Assembly: GCA_030704615.1 (NCBI GenBank)
Contig: CM060733.1
Coordinates: 56,668,001-56,732,000 of the forward strand
DNA: 64,000 nt
Origin: Takakia lepidozioides
Taxonomy: Eukaryota > Streptophyta > Takakiopsida > Takakiales > Takakiaceae
Direction: 5' to 3'
Shown: positions 1 to 9,849 of the stretch, piece by piece
Layout: every line of letters begins with the position of its first letter
Position numbering within the stretch: position 1 is the stretch's first letter
The notes under the pieces: generated by a model
What the model saw: the letters and a program-made list of their open reading frames with translations, nothing else
The model's database searches: none
What the model was told of the DNA's origin: nothing
Made by a program: the position numbers and the translations under genes

Positions 1-345
1 GAAATCCAGGTGAAGCCCATGGGGTATAACACTGCCCCACCAACGAGGACATCGTAAGAGACCGCGTCTGTCACAATGGCCTTGGCTCGCATCACTGAGC
101 CATCTACAGGATGATCCGGCTGCAGTCTAATAGCCAACTGATGCCGTGTCATGCCGCGAGCCTGCTCTGATCCTCCCAGAGATGTCTGTATCTGGAAAGG
201 ACAAGGCTCCATATCCGCCTCCATGAGGCCCAAACCTGCAATAGCAGCTCTGCCCAACATCAGTGGCTGAGCTCCTGAGTCCAACAAGACCCGCAGTGGC
301 CGGTACTTCTTGCCTGCCGGTCCACTCAAAGTGAAAATGCCTCCT
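1..345 (-). CDS. retroviral-type aspartic protease domain of an LTR retrotransposon (partial, runs off left edge)
   Basis: Reading the minus strand from about 345 down to base 1 there is an open frame with the hallmark of a retropepsin: a hydrophobic strand followed by LLDSGAQ, where the DSG triad carries the catalytic Asp, and then a second strand near GMTRHQLAIRL and VSYDVLVGGAVL. Such domains dimerise and process the Gag-Pol polyprotein. It lies directly downstream of the gag region at 882-2508 on the same strand, so it is the next segment of the same element. Reverse transcriptase, RNase H and integrase should follow to the left of the window. It is incomplete only because the window ends. 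The frame between 345 and 880 is disrupted, so this copy is probably dead. Confidence 0.75.
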
Positions 346-881
346 GGTTGTCTAACAAGACAACTCCAGGTGTCACCATGGCGCGCTCAATGCTGGCCTA
401 GCTGGCAGCTCCGTCAACCTGGCAGCTGCAACTTGCCATGGCGCAGCCGTGGCAGTCTTGACCCTCAAATCCGAGGATCCCTCTGCCACTACACCTTCAC
501 TAACTCCGCAGAAGATGAAGTGACCTCCCCACTCTCACAGAGTGTTGCTGCTAGTCTGAACACTGCAGCTGGTCTCAGGCGTCGCAATCATTGTTGCCGA
601 GAACAGTGGGCCTGACACAGAGGTGGCTGCCCCCAATAACACACCGGCCGCACTAGCCTTGGCAGCAGGAGTCAATGCTGCACGTGTAGCTCTCCCCAAT
701 GGCATAGTAACCTCCGCCTCGGTAACAGTCGGGCGAGAACTAGGTGCCATGGATGGCGTCGACACAGTCTCCGCCAATGTGAATGACTGAGGAAGCCTTG
801 CCTGACGGCTTGCCTCCCCACGCTGTGGATCCAATTCCACCTCTGCACCTCGTGGCTCAGGAACTCGTGCTGCTCCTCGAG

Positions 882-2508
882 TCACGCTGCAGCAAACTCC
901 ACCTGCTCTAGTGGTAGTGCTGCTCCGCACATAAATCCCATGCCTCCCATATCTCCTCCCTCAGGAGCAGGAGGTGGACCATCCCGCCTGGGAGCCGGTA
1001 CCGCCTGAGCTATAGCCATGGCAGCGAGCCTCTGCTCTAGCTGCTGAAGCCGGTTGGCCATGCCTTGATCAACGCCCTGACCTCCGCGTCCTTGGCCATG
1101 TTGAGCTTGCCCTTGGCCTGCACCTCGTGCCCGACCACCTCGTCCTCCTGGGCTGGTCCACTCGCCCCGGCCACCATTGTTCCCTTGGAACTGGCCTGGG
1201 CGCAACTCAGGATGCAAGTCATAACACTGGGCATCTCCATGCCCATACTTGCCACAATGCCCACACTGCAAACTGTGCAGGCTGTGCTTGTGCCGGCCTT
1301 CTGCCACTCTCTGGCAATCTCTCTTGACATGGGGTCCTCCACATGTCCAACATATCACCCCTGGTTGCTGTTGGCCTGCAAAAGATGCCACGGGCCTCTG
1401 CACCTGAGGTCCCCTGTAAGCTCCATGGAACTTGGGCTGGGCAACCTTGCCCCCCTGACCACGCTGTTGGGCAGTCCCTTGTGCTTGTGGGCTGACAGCT
1501 GTGCCCCGTACAGGCATGTCCTTGCCAAATCCAATTGTAACAACTCGCTCCTCCACCATGTTGAGCTCAATCCGCTCAGCCAGCAGAAACACATCTGCTA
1601 ATGTGGGTTGGGCTGCTTGTAACAGGGTTGCATCTCGCACCCTTCTCTTGAGCTCCTTGTCCAAATTCCATACCAAAACTGGATTGCCTGAGCTTCAGTA
1701 ACCCCTTGGGTCACACTTATCAAGCGCCTCATACGAGTGTACGCCTCTCGCAGGCTCTCACTGGGTTTGCGCTGGAAGTCTTGCAAACTTCGCAGCTTCT
1801 CTGTCCGTACACCTTGGTAGTTCCTCCGCAACTCCTGGAAGACTCCACCACCGGGTTGAATCTAGGCACATGTGTTGTAGTTGTGGCAGGAGGAGTAGTA
1901 GCACCTTTTGAACTGGTACCACCTGCAGAAGTACCAGCACTACCTGCTCCACTACTAGTGCTGGCAGTGGGAGCTATTGGTACTGATGCAGCTACTGGTC
2001 GCGTCGTGCCTCGAGTAATGGAGACGTAGTCAGGTGACCAATACATCATCCTCCACTCCTCAATCTCTGCTTCATGTCCTCGCCTGAACTCGTGGTAATC
2101 GTCCATAGGCGGGCCTTCCAAATGCTGGAACAGTCCCTTCCACGCCATGAATGGGGTGAATAGCTGTGGATTGCGCATCTGCTGCAAATCACACCAGCTG
2201 TCGAACTCCTGGATAAAGTCATCCAACTCGATTGTGCCCACAGCTCCAGAGTACCTACGAGGCCCCTTGGTAGCTCCATACATCTCCTCCATGTCGTCCC
2301 ACAACAATGGCGAATGAAAGTGCACACCTGTTGATGAAGCCTCCGAGTCTGTGTCTGACTCTACAGTAATTGAGGGTGGCGGTGAAGGTGGTCTGAACCG
2401 AATACCTCGTCTTGTGAACCCACTCTCACTGTTACTGCCTGTAGCCGTACTCCCCTCACCACCCTTGGGTAACTCCGTAATGACACTCACAATGTGCACC
2501 TCCTCCAC
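882..2508 (-). pseudogene. gag of the same LTR retrotransposon, frameshifted
   Basis: The Gag region starts at 2508 (MEEVHIVSVITELPK) and is spread over three frames, with shifts near 1830 and 1680. The middle part has a retrotransposon-gag helical pattern (KLRSLQDFQRKPSESLREAY and the LAERIEL segment). The C-terminal part (882-1676) carries two CCHC zinc knuckles, CWTCGGPHVKRDC and CGHCGKYGHGDAQC, both CX2CX4HX4C, embedded in Gly/Gln/Arg-rich sequence, as expected of a nucleocapsid that binds RNA. I infer a capsid-plus-nucleocapsid Gag that can no longer be translated in one frame. No LTR or primer-binding site was recognised between 2509 and 3040. Confidence 0.7.
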
Positions 2509-2519
2509 GTGACACTATA

Positions 2520-3042
2520 AGGCTCTAGTACTAATCTAATAGTGACACGGGTGGGCACCTGTTGCAGTTTTAAGGGTCATATCCCAATGGCTCAGGGCAC
2601 CTGCACCTGCATCCACCGCAAGAACTCCTATGGTTGGCTGGTCATCAACCCAGCCTCACCATAGAAGAAACACTGGTGGTCTTGCTGGTCATCACTCCAG
2701 CCTCACCACCGACAGCATACTCTAGGATTGACCGGTGATCAAATCCGGCCTAATCCCTATAAAAGCAAGCGCCCACACAAAACCAACATGGCGCACAGTC
2801 AAGCATGCAGGTGTTGGGGGGGATCCAAACACAAGAAATCAAAACATCAACACCCCCACACCAAAATCCAGCTGCAATGCTGATCCTGCAATAATCCCAG
2901 CCCAGCCCAAAACCCCGGACTGACTGGCCTCCACCAAGAGAGGCTTTGGCAACTACAAGTACAAGGTAATGAAAATAGTACAGAGATGGAGGGGAAGAAT
3001 AGAAGCCCGACCAAGCAACAAATCTAATCCTGATCTATGCTA
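2520..3042. other. stretch without a recognised gene
   Basis: No LTR ends, primer-binding site or conserved coding segment were recognised. Two imperfect copies of a segment reading roughly CTGGTCATCA-CCCAGCCTCACCA lie at 2637-2710, a small local duplication. This should be the leader of the leftmost retroelement if that element is complete, but I cannot show it. Confidence 0.4.
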
Positions 3043-3791
3043 TCAACTGACTTCTCTCAAAGTGCCTCGCTCTGCATGATGGTAAGGTGTAGGAGGTATA
3101 TCTATGTCCAGAAACCTGCCACTAACCTTGTCCCAAGCTACAGTAGCTCGCTCTAACCAACCCTCCTCCTCTTTCTGCCAGGTAGAGACAAAGCAATACT
3201 CCCATATCTCCCGCTCACTGAACACTAAAGAAAACAAAGGTAGGGTCTGATAGTCTCTCAACTCGAAAGCTTTGAGACGGTTGCGGGTGTCCTCATTGCG
3301 AATGACTGCATCTCCTTCACGCACAACAACATGTCATTGCTGATGAACCCCCGCTCGTGGTTGCCTTGTGCAGAGCGTATCCGGCTGCAACCATGTCTGA
3401 TTGCACAAACTTGTGTAGCTCCTGCTCCTCTGCTCCAGTACACCACGGCCTTGTGACTGAACACCTTGGTCCCCGGGGCTGTCTTTGGCTGTGTTCCAAG
3501 CCTAGCTTTCACCCACTTTGGTATTTCACCTACAGCTGCAGAACTGCTGGCTCCAACAGAGTTCTGACTGTCCAAGGCGATATTGAGGCCCTCAATGCCA
3601 ACTACAGCAGTCTGTTGTCTACTGCTAATGCCTGACTCCCAGTATGCAATCAACTCGTCCAACTGTTCTCCACTCAAATCAGTCTGAGTTCCTTGGGAAA
3701 CATAAATCCTGTCCCCTTGTGTGCACAGACTAAGAGAAGAGACCTGCCCTTCAATTACGTCCTCATTTCCCCCAGCCATGCAAGAGTACAT
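3043..3791 (-). pseudogene. unrecognised protein-coding remnant, frameshifted
   Basis: Two overlapping minus-strand open frames look like one coding region with a frameshift near 3290-3400. The N-terminal piece starts at 3791 (MYSCMAGGNEDVIEGQVSS) and is Ser/Gln rich. The C-terminal piece ends at 3043 with an aromatic-rich segment (LVFSEREIWEYCFVSTW). I do not recognise the family. It lies directly upstream of, and on the same strand as, the gag at 882-2508, so it could be an extra upstream reading frame of that element or an unrelated host fragment. No splice signals were obvious. Confidence 0.35.
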
Positions 3792-4224
3792 CCACCAATT
3801 TGTCTCTCATATAGACCAGCACAGGTTCTAGAGACAGGATTGTGGATCTTTCATGGCACACTCACACTCTAAAAATTCCATAGATTTTTAGCAGAGTCCC
3901 AAAAACAGAAACCAGGTTTAGATAGGTAGATTTCCCCTTTCTGCAGCTATCCCCCCAAAAACTGAGTCAAACGGAGCTCATTTGACAAAGATATGACCAA
4001 CCAGGCTCTTTAAACATAACACCTTCTTTTTCTTTTTTTCTTTTTTTTAAATTAATTAATTAATTTTTTAATACTTGTCTAGGTTCCATGTTCCCTGGTT
4101 ATCTACGGGTTCCCGAGGCCGTTCCCCGACTATGCTGACTCCAGGGCTTTGATCCTTTGCGCTTGAACCAAGTAGCTCCCTGACCCACGCTCGTATCACC
4201 AGTACACACCCCTGCTCGACAGGC

Positions 4225-4554
4225 TTAGCACCCCATAGGCTTCCCTCCTTCTAGCGCCACTGACTTCAACAGCAGGCTCAGCAGGCTTTGTCCATAGAGA
4301 ATGTTCAATAGTTCAAACAGCTCAGCATCACTGGCCAGCTCCAGTACAGAGTGTAGCTCTGGATCAAATGCAGCTCCTAGCACTGACTCTTTGCCAGTAA
4401 GCAGGTATATCTCTGCTGCTTTCTTGTCATGTTGTAAACAGCCTTGGAAGGTTTCAGACCTTGAGCTGGTCCACCTGTGACTTCTCGACCTCCAACCAAT
4501 AATGTGCCTCATAATAAGATGGTTTACCATTACTTGCCAAGTGCATAGAAGCAT
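4225..4554 (-). pseudogene. fragment of a conserved plant protein of unknown function
   Basis: The open frame (109 codons) ends with a segment that looks conserved: [20 protein letters not shown] followed by a leucine-rich stretch through LLSLLLKSVAL. Similar [15 protein letters not shown] strings occur, as I recall, in plant proteins of unknown role, but I cannot name the gene. Only the central segment is convincing and the first about 35 residues look unrelated. A 42-bp piece of it is duplicated 400 bp to the right (4735-4776), so the locus has been rearranged. Probably a gene fragment rather than a working gene. Confidence 0.4.
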
Positions 4555-4776
4555 TACTGCAGCCTAACATAATCTTGCTATCGAGACAGGAAGACGGAAG
4601 GAAATGAAGAAATGTCATAACCTCCAGCAAGCGGTAAGGAGAAGAAAGCCCGAGAACTTAAGAAACAGTACCAATTTCTTCGTCAATGCCCATATCCTTA
4701 TACAAAGCAGAGACAAACAGGCAGCACATGACTAGCCAGCTCCAGTACAGAGTGTAGCTCTGGATCAAATGCAGCT
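4334..4776. repeat. 42-bp exact direct duplication (4334-4375 and 4735-4776)
   Basis: The same 42 bases, beginning GCCAGCTCCAGTACAGAG and ending ATGCAGCT, occur at both places, and the match extends imperfectly by a few bases to the left. On the minus strand it encodes the [15 protein letters not shown] segment. The second copy abuts the IQD remnant at about 4780, so it marks an illegitimate junction between two gene fragments. Confidence 0.85.
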
Positions 4777-4788
4777 TGTGCATATGTT

Positions 4789-5070
4789 ACTGATGAGCGT
4801 TCTGACGTTGAACAGGCAAGAAGAGGTTGCCTGCGTATCCTGAAAGGGTTGGTGCGGCTGCAAGCACTGGTGCGGGCCCACACAGTGCGAAGGCAGGCTG
4901 CCAGTACCCTGCGGTGCTTGCAAGCGCTGGTGCGAGTGCAGGCTCAAGTGCGAGCACGCCGTGTTTGAATGTCACAGCAGGGCCAGACCGTCTAGCATAT
5001 CATTAGGCAACATCGTCTTGAGGCCCAGCAACATGATTCCAAACAGTGCCTTATGTGTAGGCTAGAAGAA
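4789..5070 (+). pseudogene. IQ67-domain (IQD calmodulin-binding) pseudogene fragment
   Basis: The plus-strand frame starting near 4789 reads [19 protein letters not shown] followed by [20 protein letters not shown]. This is the IQ67 signature of plant IQD proteins, with repeated IQ motifs that bind calmodulin and help anchor it to microtubules or membranes. The frame is cut by TGA at 4966-4968, where family members normally have Arg before MS.QGQ, and by TAG at 4993-4995, where Gln is usual. Family-like residues continue afterwards (IIRQHRLEAQQHDSK), so these are nonsense mutations inside a longer exon. Only this exon is present, with no flanking N- or C-terminal parts. It is next to the duplicated 42-bp fragment. 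Confidence 0.8.
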
Positions 5071-5950
5071 GCAGGTGAGATCGCTGTTTTTGTCCGAAAA
5101 CAGTAGGGTCCAGCTTCGTTCAGATTCTCCATTTCAAACGGTACAAAGCAAAATTCCAAGCACTCCCTACCAGACTTTCCAGAACTGCAGAGATTACGAA
5201 ACCGGGAGTTCCATCATGAGCGACATGCTGTGCGACAATCGAAGTCCGTGCCTCCCTTCCGCTCGATGGTGCCACTGCTCAAATTCCCTCCCTCTTGCGG
5301 CTTTTCTAAGACTCTTCTTTCCTTTCCCTTTAATGGACTGTACAGCACCTATGCTCTTGCGCACAGACCAGCGAAGGAGCGACTTGCGGTTTGCGAGCTT
5401 GCAAGGGGCGGGACGAAAGAGAGAACAAGGCGGGGAAGGAAGAAGAGAGAGAGAGACTCGCCTACACTCTTGCGCACAGACCATTGAAACAGCAGGGCCA
5501 GATGGACTCCCGCCCTAAGATATATATTATATAATAATGCTAAAACAAACATTGTATCTAGCTTAGCACCAGCACACTAGATAACGCTCATCTTTCTCGA
5601 GTGATAAACAAGCATAGAGACATTGTTGACACAAAACATATGAAATCCATCGCTATCACTCTTTATAATAGAAGTCGAGCCAGGGGCACCCCAAGCTATG
5701 GGGACTCCACCCCACAACAACCTACACTCCCATCATGAGTACACTCAGATCTAAACGCATGCAGGAGCTCGGTCGCGCAGGCTCAACGAGAGAAAGATGA
5801 GCGCGCGACTGCCGCTCCGTGAAGATAAGACGGACCAGGTGTCAAACTAAATTGACACCTGATTTAACACTTGACCTAAATCCAAGTGTTAAATACAAAT
5901 AACTAGTTTTATTCTAGCTGTTTTCACACTGTGCTTATTTAACTTGACAG
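5071..5950. other. stretch without a recognised gene
   Basis: It contains a purine-rich run at about 5410-5460 and a repeated phrase CTCTTGCGCACAGACCA at 5354-5370, found again with one change at 5468-5484, about 115 bp apart. The second half (5640-5950) should be the 5' LTR and leader of the gypsy element that begins at 5960, but no copy of the LTR at 8718 was found here, so the element appears to have lost or replaced its 5' LTR. Confidence 0.4.
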
Positions 5951-5959
5951 AGTCGAACA

Positions 5960-6640
5960 ATGGATCTTCAACCATATGAGTCCCTACTGCAACAGCTCCT
6001 ACTGCAACGGTTCTTCTTCAACAGATTACGAGAAAACCAAAGATCAGCATGCCCGAGAAATTTGATGGGACGAAATCAAGATTTCGCGGTTTTGTTCAAC
6101 AAGTACGACTGTTCCTACGACTACATCCACAACGCTACCCCGATGAAGGTATTCAAGTGGGATTCGTGGGCACCCTTGTATCAGGCACTGCCCTATTTTG
6201 GTTTGCACCGCTATTAGAAAAAAATTCGCATTTACTATATAATTTTGAAGCATTCATGTCCGAGTTCACTGCAACGTTTGGAGAAAATGATAGAGATAGA
6301 GTTGCAGAAACAAAGATGCGAAATCTTCGACAAGGAGCACGTCTTGCTTCCGTTTATGCTGCCGAATTTTGACAACTTGCGTGCAACCTCGACTGGAATG
6401 AGAAGAGCCTCATTAGTCAGTTTCGATGTGGACTAAAAGATAATGTAAAAGATTTGTGCTGACAATGCCAAACGTGAGCACACTGAGTGAATTCATCACC
6501 CAAGTCATTGCATGCGATAATCGTTTGTTCGAAAGACGTCAAGAGAAGCGATCTGGATGGTCGACGACGCATCATGTCACTGCTACTACGACACCAAATA
6601 CAACGATCCATCAGACATCCAGTAGTGATTTTATGTAGAT
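5960..6640 (+). pseudogene. gag of a decayed plus-strand Ty3/gypsy element
   Basis: A Gag-like segment starts at about 6049 (MPEKFDGTKSRFRGFVQQVR) and continues through a typical retrotransposon-gag core (SGTALFWFAPLL, EAFMSEFTATFGENDRDRVA). It is then interrupted by stop codons and frame changes near 6370 and 6460. The order gag, zinc knuckle, protease and reverse transcriptase to about 8100 shows it is one element. No host function is implied. Confidence 0.7.
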
Positions 6641-6689
6641 TGATGCTGTCTGATTCAAACCATTGACGCCACAAGAAAAAACAAGACGG

Positions 6690-6760
6690 CGCTCGAATGG
6701 ATTATGCCTCTATTGCGGAGAAGAAGATCACATAGCATTAAACTGCCCAAACAAAATAAG
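6690..6760 (+). pseudogene. CCHC zinc knuckle of the gypsy gag
   Basis: The frame reads NGLCLYCGEEDHIALNCPNK: Cys-X2-Cys-X4-His-X4-Cys, the nucleocapsid RNA-binding knuckle. It sits between the broken capsid region and the protease, as expected for Ty3/gypsy order. Confidence 0.7.
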
Positions 6761-6838
6761 ATTCAAAGCTCGGGGCACAACTCAAGTGTTTGATACGAGG
6801 AGGTCAGAAAACGATGATGTCCAGTCACAGTAGGGACC

Positions 6839-7234
6839 ATGCGGCTGGACACCACAAATTCCTTACCGAAAAAAAGTCTCTTTCTACCTCCAGACCCTGC
6901 ACCTTGCTTCACAGTTCCGGTAAAAATCAGAGTGCAAAATCGAGATATCGTTGTAGAAGCACTTTTGGACTCAAGAGCTTCAGTTTGTTTTGTGGACACA
7001 AACTTTGCGAAGCAACACAATTTAACGCTCGTAAAGAAGACACTTTGGGCCCCCGTTGAAGTCATCGATGGACGACCATTAGCATCAGGAAATGTGGACC
7101 ATGAAACTCGACCACTTGAAGTGAAGCTTAAAGATCAAGCATCACATATTGTTTTCAATGTCATCCAGTCTCCAACGAATCATGTGATCATTGGACTTCC
7201 CTGGTTCATACTTCACAATCCCGACATCGACTGA
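6839..7234 (+). pseudogene. aspartic protease of the gypsy element, active site altered
   Basis: The 131-codon frame contains a retropepsin-like fold pattern: KIRVQNRDIVVEALLDSRAS, then a long linker and HVIIGLPWFILHNPDID. The usual catalytic D-S/T-G reads D-S-R here because the Gly codon has become Arg, which should abolish activity. A stop follows at 7232. The domain connects gag (upstream) to reverse transcriptase (7316 onwards). Confidence 0.75.
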
Positions 7235-7315
7235 CGATCGCGAAAAAATTCTGCAAGACAAAAATGTAGAAATATCAAAGATATTCAACCCCTATTCCTT
7301 GGAGCTAGAGCTTTC

Positions 7316-8100
7316 ATGAGAGCTACCAAAAATGAGACGGCATGTGCACTTTATGCGACTCCGATCAAGACCACAACAGACAAAGGTACTTCAACATTAC
7401 CCGCTCAATATCAAGATTTCAAAGATGTCTTCGAGAAGAAAAATGCAGACATATTGCCAAAACATCGACCTTATGACTGTGCAATTGAGTTACAAGAAGG
7501 AGCCCAACAACCATTCGGCCCAATCTATAACTTATCCCAGACGGAGTTGGCTGCATTACGCGAATACATTGATGAAAATTTGTCAAAGCACTTCATCCGA
7601 CATTCCAAATCACCCGCGGGGACGCCTATCTTGTTTGTGAAAAAGAATGACGGATCATTACGCATGTGTGTCGACTATCGCGGTCTCAACAAAGTCACAA
7701 TCAAGAATCGTTATCCGTTGCCGCTGATTTCTGGGCTTCTCGACCAGCTGGGACAAGCGAAGATTTTCACCAAAATCGACTTGAGATGAGCTTATAACCT
7801 TGTCCAGATAAAAGAATGAGACGAATGGAAAACAGCTTTTTGAACAAGGTATGGACATTTTGAATACAGTGTTATGCCTTTCGGTCTTACCAATGCTCCA
7901 GCAATTTTCCAACATATGATGAATGACATCTTTCGAGAATTTTTAGATGACTTTGTAGTCAGCTATTTGGACGACATTTGGATATCACAAACTGAAGAAG
8001 AACATGGCCGCCATGTACACCTTGTCTTTGATAAATTAAAAGAAATATGATTATATGTCAAGTTGGATAAATGTCTTTTTCATCAATCTGAGGTCGAATT
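7316..8100 (+). pseudogene. reverse transcriptase of the gypsy element, several stops, cut off at about 8100
   Basis: Ty3/gypsy RT motifs follow in order: [58 protein letters not shown] and the catalytic YLDD box (VVSYLDDI), then KCLFHQSEVEFL. In-frame stops occur after FTKIDLR (7787-7789) and further on, so it is inactive. After EVEFLG the homology ends abruptly and the sequence becomes MULE transposase (8100-8287). RNase H and integrase are missing. Confidence 0.85.
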
Positions 8101-8287
8101 TCTTGGAGGACTTGGCCGACATGTCTTCCTGTAATTTGGCGGAGACTGTTCACAACGCCTGGATGCAGCAGTCTACCAAAGCAGGACGTGACTTGTATGT
8201 GGCCACTGCAGATGACATGGTGCGGGCACTTACACAACAAACCAGATACCGCAATTTTCAGATGGGACGGGGAGGAGGCACGGGCCC
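8100..8287 (+). mobile_element. MULE transposase fragment fused to the gypsy RT
   Basis: The frame DLADMSSCNLAETVHNAWMQ through ADDMVRALTQQTRYRNF is a close relative of the minus-strand MULE transposase at about 50720-50910 in this window (DLADMPSYNLVETVHNAWMQ). The bases around the joint, CTTGGAGGACTTGGCCGACATG, are shared with the MULE copy and start inside the RT phrase coding FLG, so the junction has about 6-9 bp of microhomology. Similarity ends at about 8287. Confidence 0.8.
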
Positions 8288-8717
8288 TCAATCTGGCTAC
8301 CTTAATTGTCTTTATGTTTTCTCCTCTCTAGCTGTTTGTAGTTCAATCGTTACTACGTCTCTTAGAGTCCCTGATCCTTCCCCGGCACCTCTCTGTGTGT
8401 TGTGTGCCATGGCGCCGAATTTCATGTTCCATCGCTCCAAGTCCTCAGACTGGCCGCGTCGAGACTTCGGACCCAGAGGGCAACGAAATCATGTTTGAAG
8501 ACAGCTTCGAAAATCAGAATGCTCAAATCACTGCGTGGTCCCAAGTTCAAGGTGTTGGACACTATCGATGGTTGTAAGAACCTATAAATCATTTGTGCAA
8601 GAACGAAGAGCCGAATACTTGGCAAGTACCATTCGCTGGATTTTGGATTTTCTCCAACTCTAAACAAGTTCAAGATTTTACCGCTCCTCGAGGAACTCGG
8701 CGCTAGATGAGGGGTGA

Positions 8718-9389
8718 TGTCACAGACATAGCCCAAAAGAACTTACCAGGAATAAAACCCAGAAGTTACCAAGTTACCAAGTTACCATGTTATCGAAAGT
8801 TATCATGACTTACTGTGATTTATCATGATCTACCATGATTTATCATTACTTACCAAGTTACCGGAAGTTTACCAAATTACCAAGAGTAACTTGGGAAACT
8901 ACTCAAGAAGCCTCCTTTGGAGGAAACTTCTCCATCAAAATACCTCATTTGTTTAATGAAGTTTCTCCATCAAGAAACCTTTGTTTAATCTTGGAAACTT
9001 CTCCAGCAAGAAACCTCCATAGGGGAAGCTTCTTAGGGGAGCTTCTTGGGGAAGCTTCTTAGTAACCAGTATATATAGGAGGCGAGACTGAACACTCTTC
9101 AGTCTCGCCAACACCAGTTCAAGCTACTTTTGTTTCCAGTTCCTAGTACTCCAGTCCAGTTCCCAGTACTTTAGCCCAGTTTCCAGTATCTGGCACTCCA
9201 GTCCAGTTTCCAGCATTCCAGTATTCAAGTCGTGTTCCAATATCTTGTACGTTTGTTCATTGTTATAAATATCATCTTTGATTCATATTTACTCATCGTG
9301 CATTCGGCCACGCCGACCTTGACTTCTTGTCTAGCATTGTACCTCTAGTTTTATCTTTTGTTTGTGTTCAGTCATGTTCTCATCCTTGA
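8718..9389 (+). mobile_element. probable 3' LTR of the plus-strand gypsy element
   Basis: The segment starts TGTCACAGAC directly after a purine-rich stretch (GATGAGGGGTGA, polypurine-tract-like). It carries a TATA box at 9070-9077 and may end at CTTGACA (9389), where PPR homology begins. It includes AT-rich near-repeats (GTTACCAAGTTACC, TTATCATGA) in the U3-like part and a CCAGTTCCCAGTACT-rich part after the TATA box. No second copy of this LTR is present in the window, so the boundaries are tentative. Confidence 0.5.
9070..9109 (+). promoter_or_regulatory. TATA box and perfect 12-bp hairpin at the predicted transcript start
   Basis: TATATATA (9070-9077) is followed after 3 bp by GGCGAGACTGAA (9081-9092), the loop CACTC, and TTCAGTCTCGCC (9098-9109), a perfect 12-bp inverted repeat. 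With the usual plant TATA-to-start spacing of about 30 bp the RNA would begin within or just after the hairpin. If transcription starts earlier, the RNA would open with a stable stem. Confidence 0.6.
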
Positions 9390-9847
9390 CAGCGCCAGCC
9401 TCGCAGCCCTAGAGAAGGCCGACAAAGAGGTCCATGCTGACATCATGAAAGCCGGAATAGAGCCAGATATCATTATGGACACTGCCCTAGTAGACATGTA
9501 TGCCAAATGCTGGAGCATAACTGATGCACGTCGAGTGTTTGACAACATGAGTCAAAGAAGTGCGATCTCATGGAATGCCATGATTGTAGGATATGCCCAG
9601 CATTGATGTGGTAGGGAGGGTCTGGAGGCTTCCGAGCAAATGATACAGGAAGGAGAGTAACCTGACCAGGTCACATTCATTTGCATTATCCATGCTTGTG
9701 CCAACCTGGCAGCCCTGGAGAAGGTCAGACTGGTGCATGCTGACATCCTGAAAGGTGGAATTGTGCAAGATAGCATTCTCGAAAATACACTATTGGGTAT
9801 GTATTCCAACGGGATAACCACCTTAGATGTGTTGGTATTTTTTGAGT
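9383..9847 (+). pseudogene. PPR fragment with stops
   Basis: Beginning at about 9383 the plus frame shows PLS-type pentatricopeptide motifs (ASLAALEKADKEVHADIMK, ALVDMYAKCWSITDARRVFD, ISWNAMIVGYAQH). It is interrupted by TGA at 9604 and TAA at 9658 but continues as PPR (QVTFICIIHACANLAALEK) to about 9847. Such proteins bind organellar RNA. This is a short non-functional piece related to the larger PPR loci at 13.5-17.4 kb and directly abutting the LTR. Confidence 0.8.
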
Positions 9848-9849
9848 AG

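Noticed and set aside
5075-5518. 147-codon open frame beside the IQD remnant
   Set aside because: It overlaps comparable open frames on both strands and has low-complexity, motif-free sequence.
8288-8715. Chromodomain at the end of the plus-strand gypsy element
   Set aside because: Some phrases near 8560-8710 are suggestive of a Pol C-terminus, but no aromatic cage or WKGY-type motif can be read in any frame.
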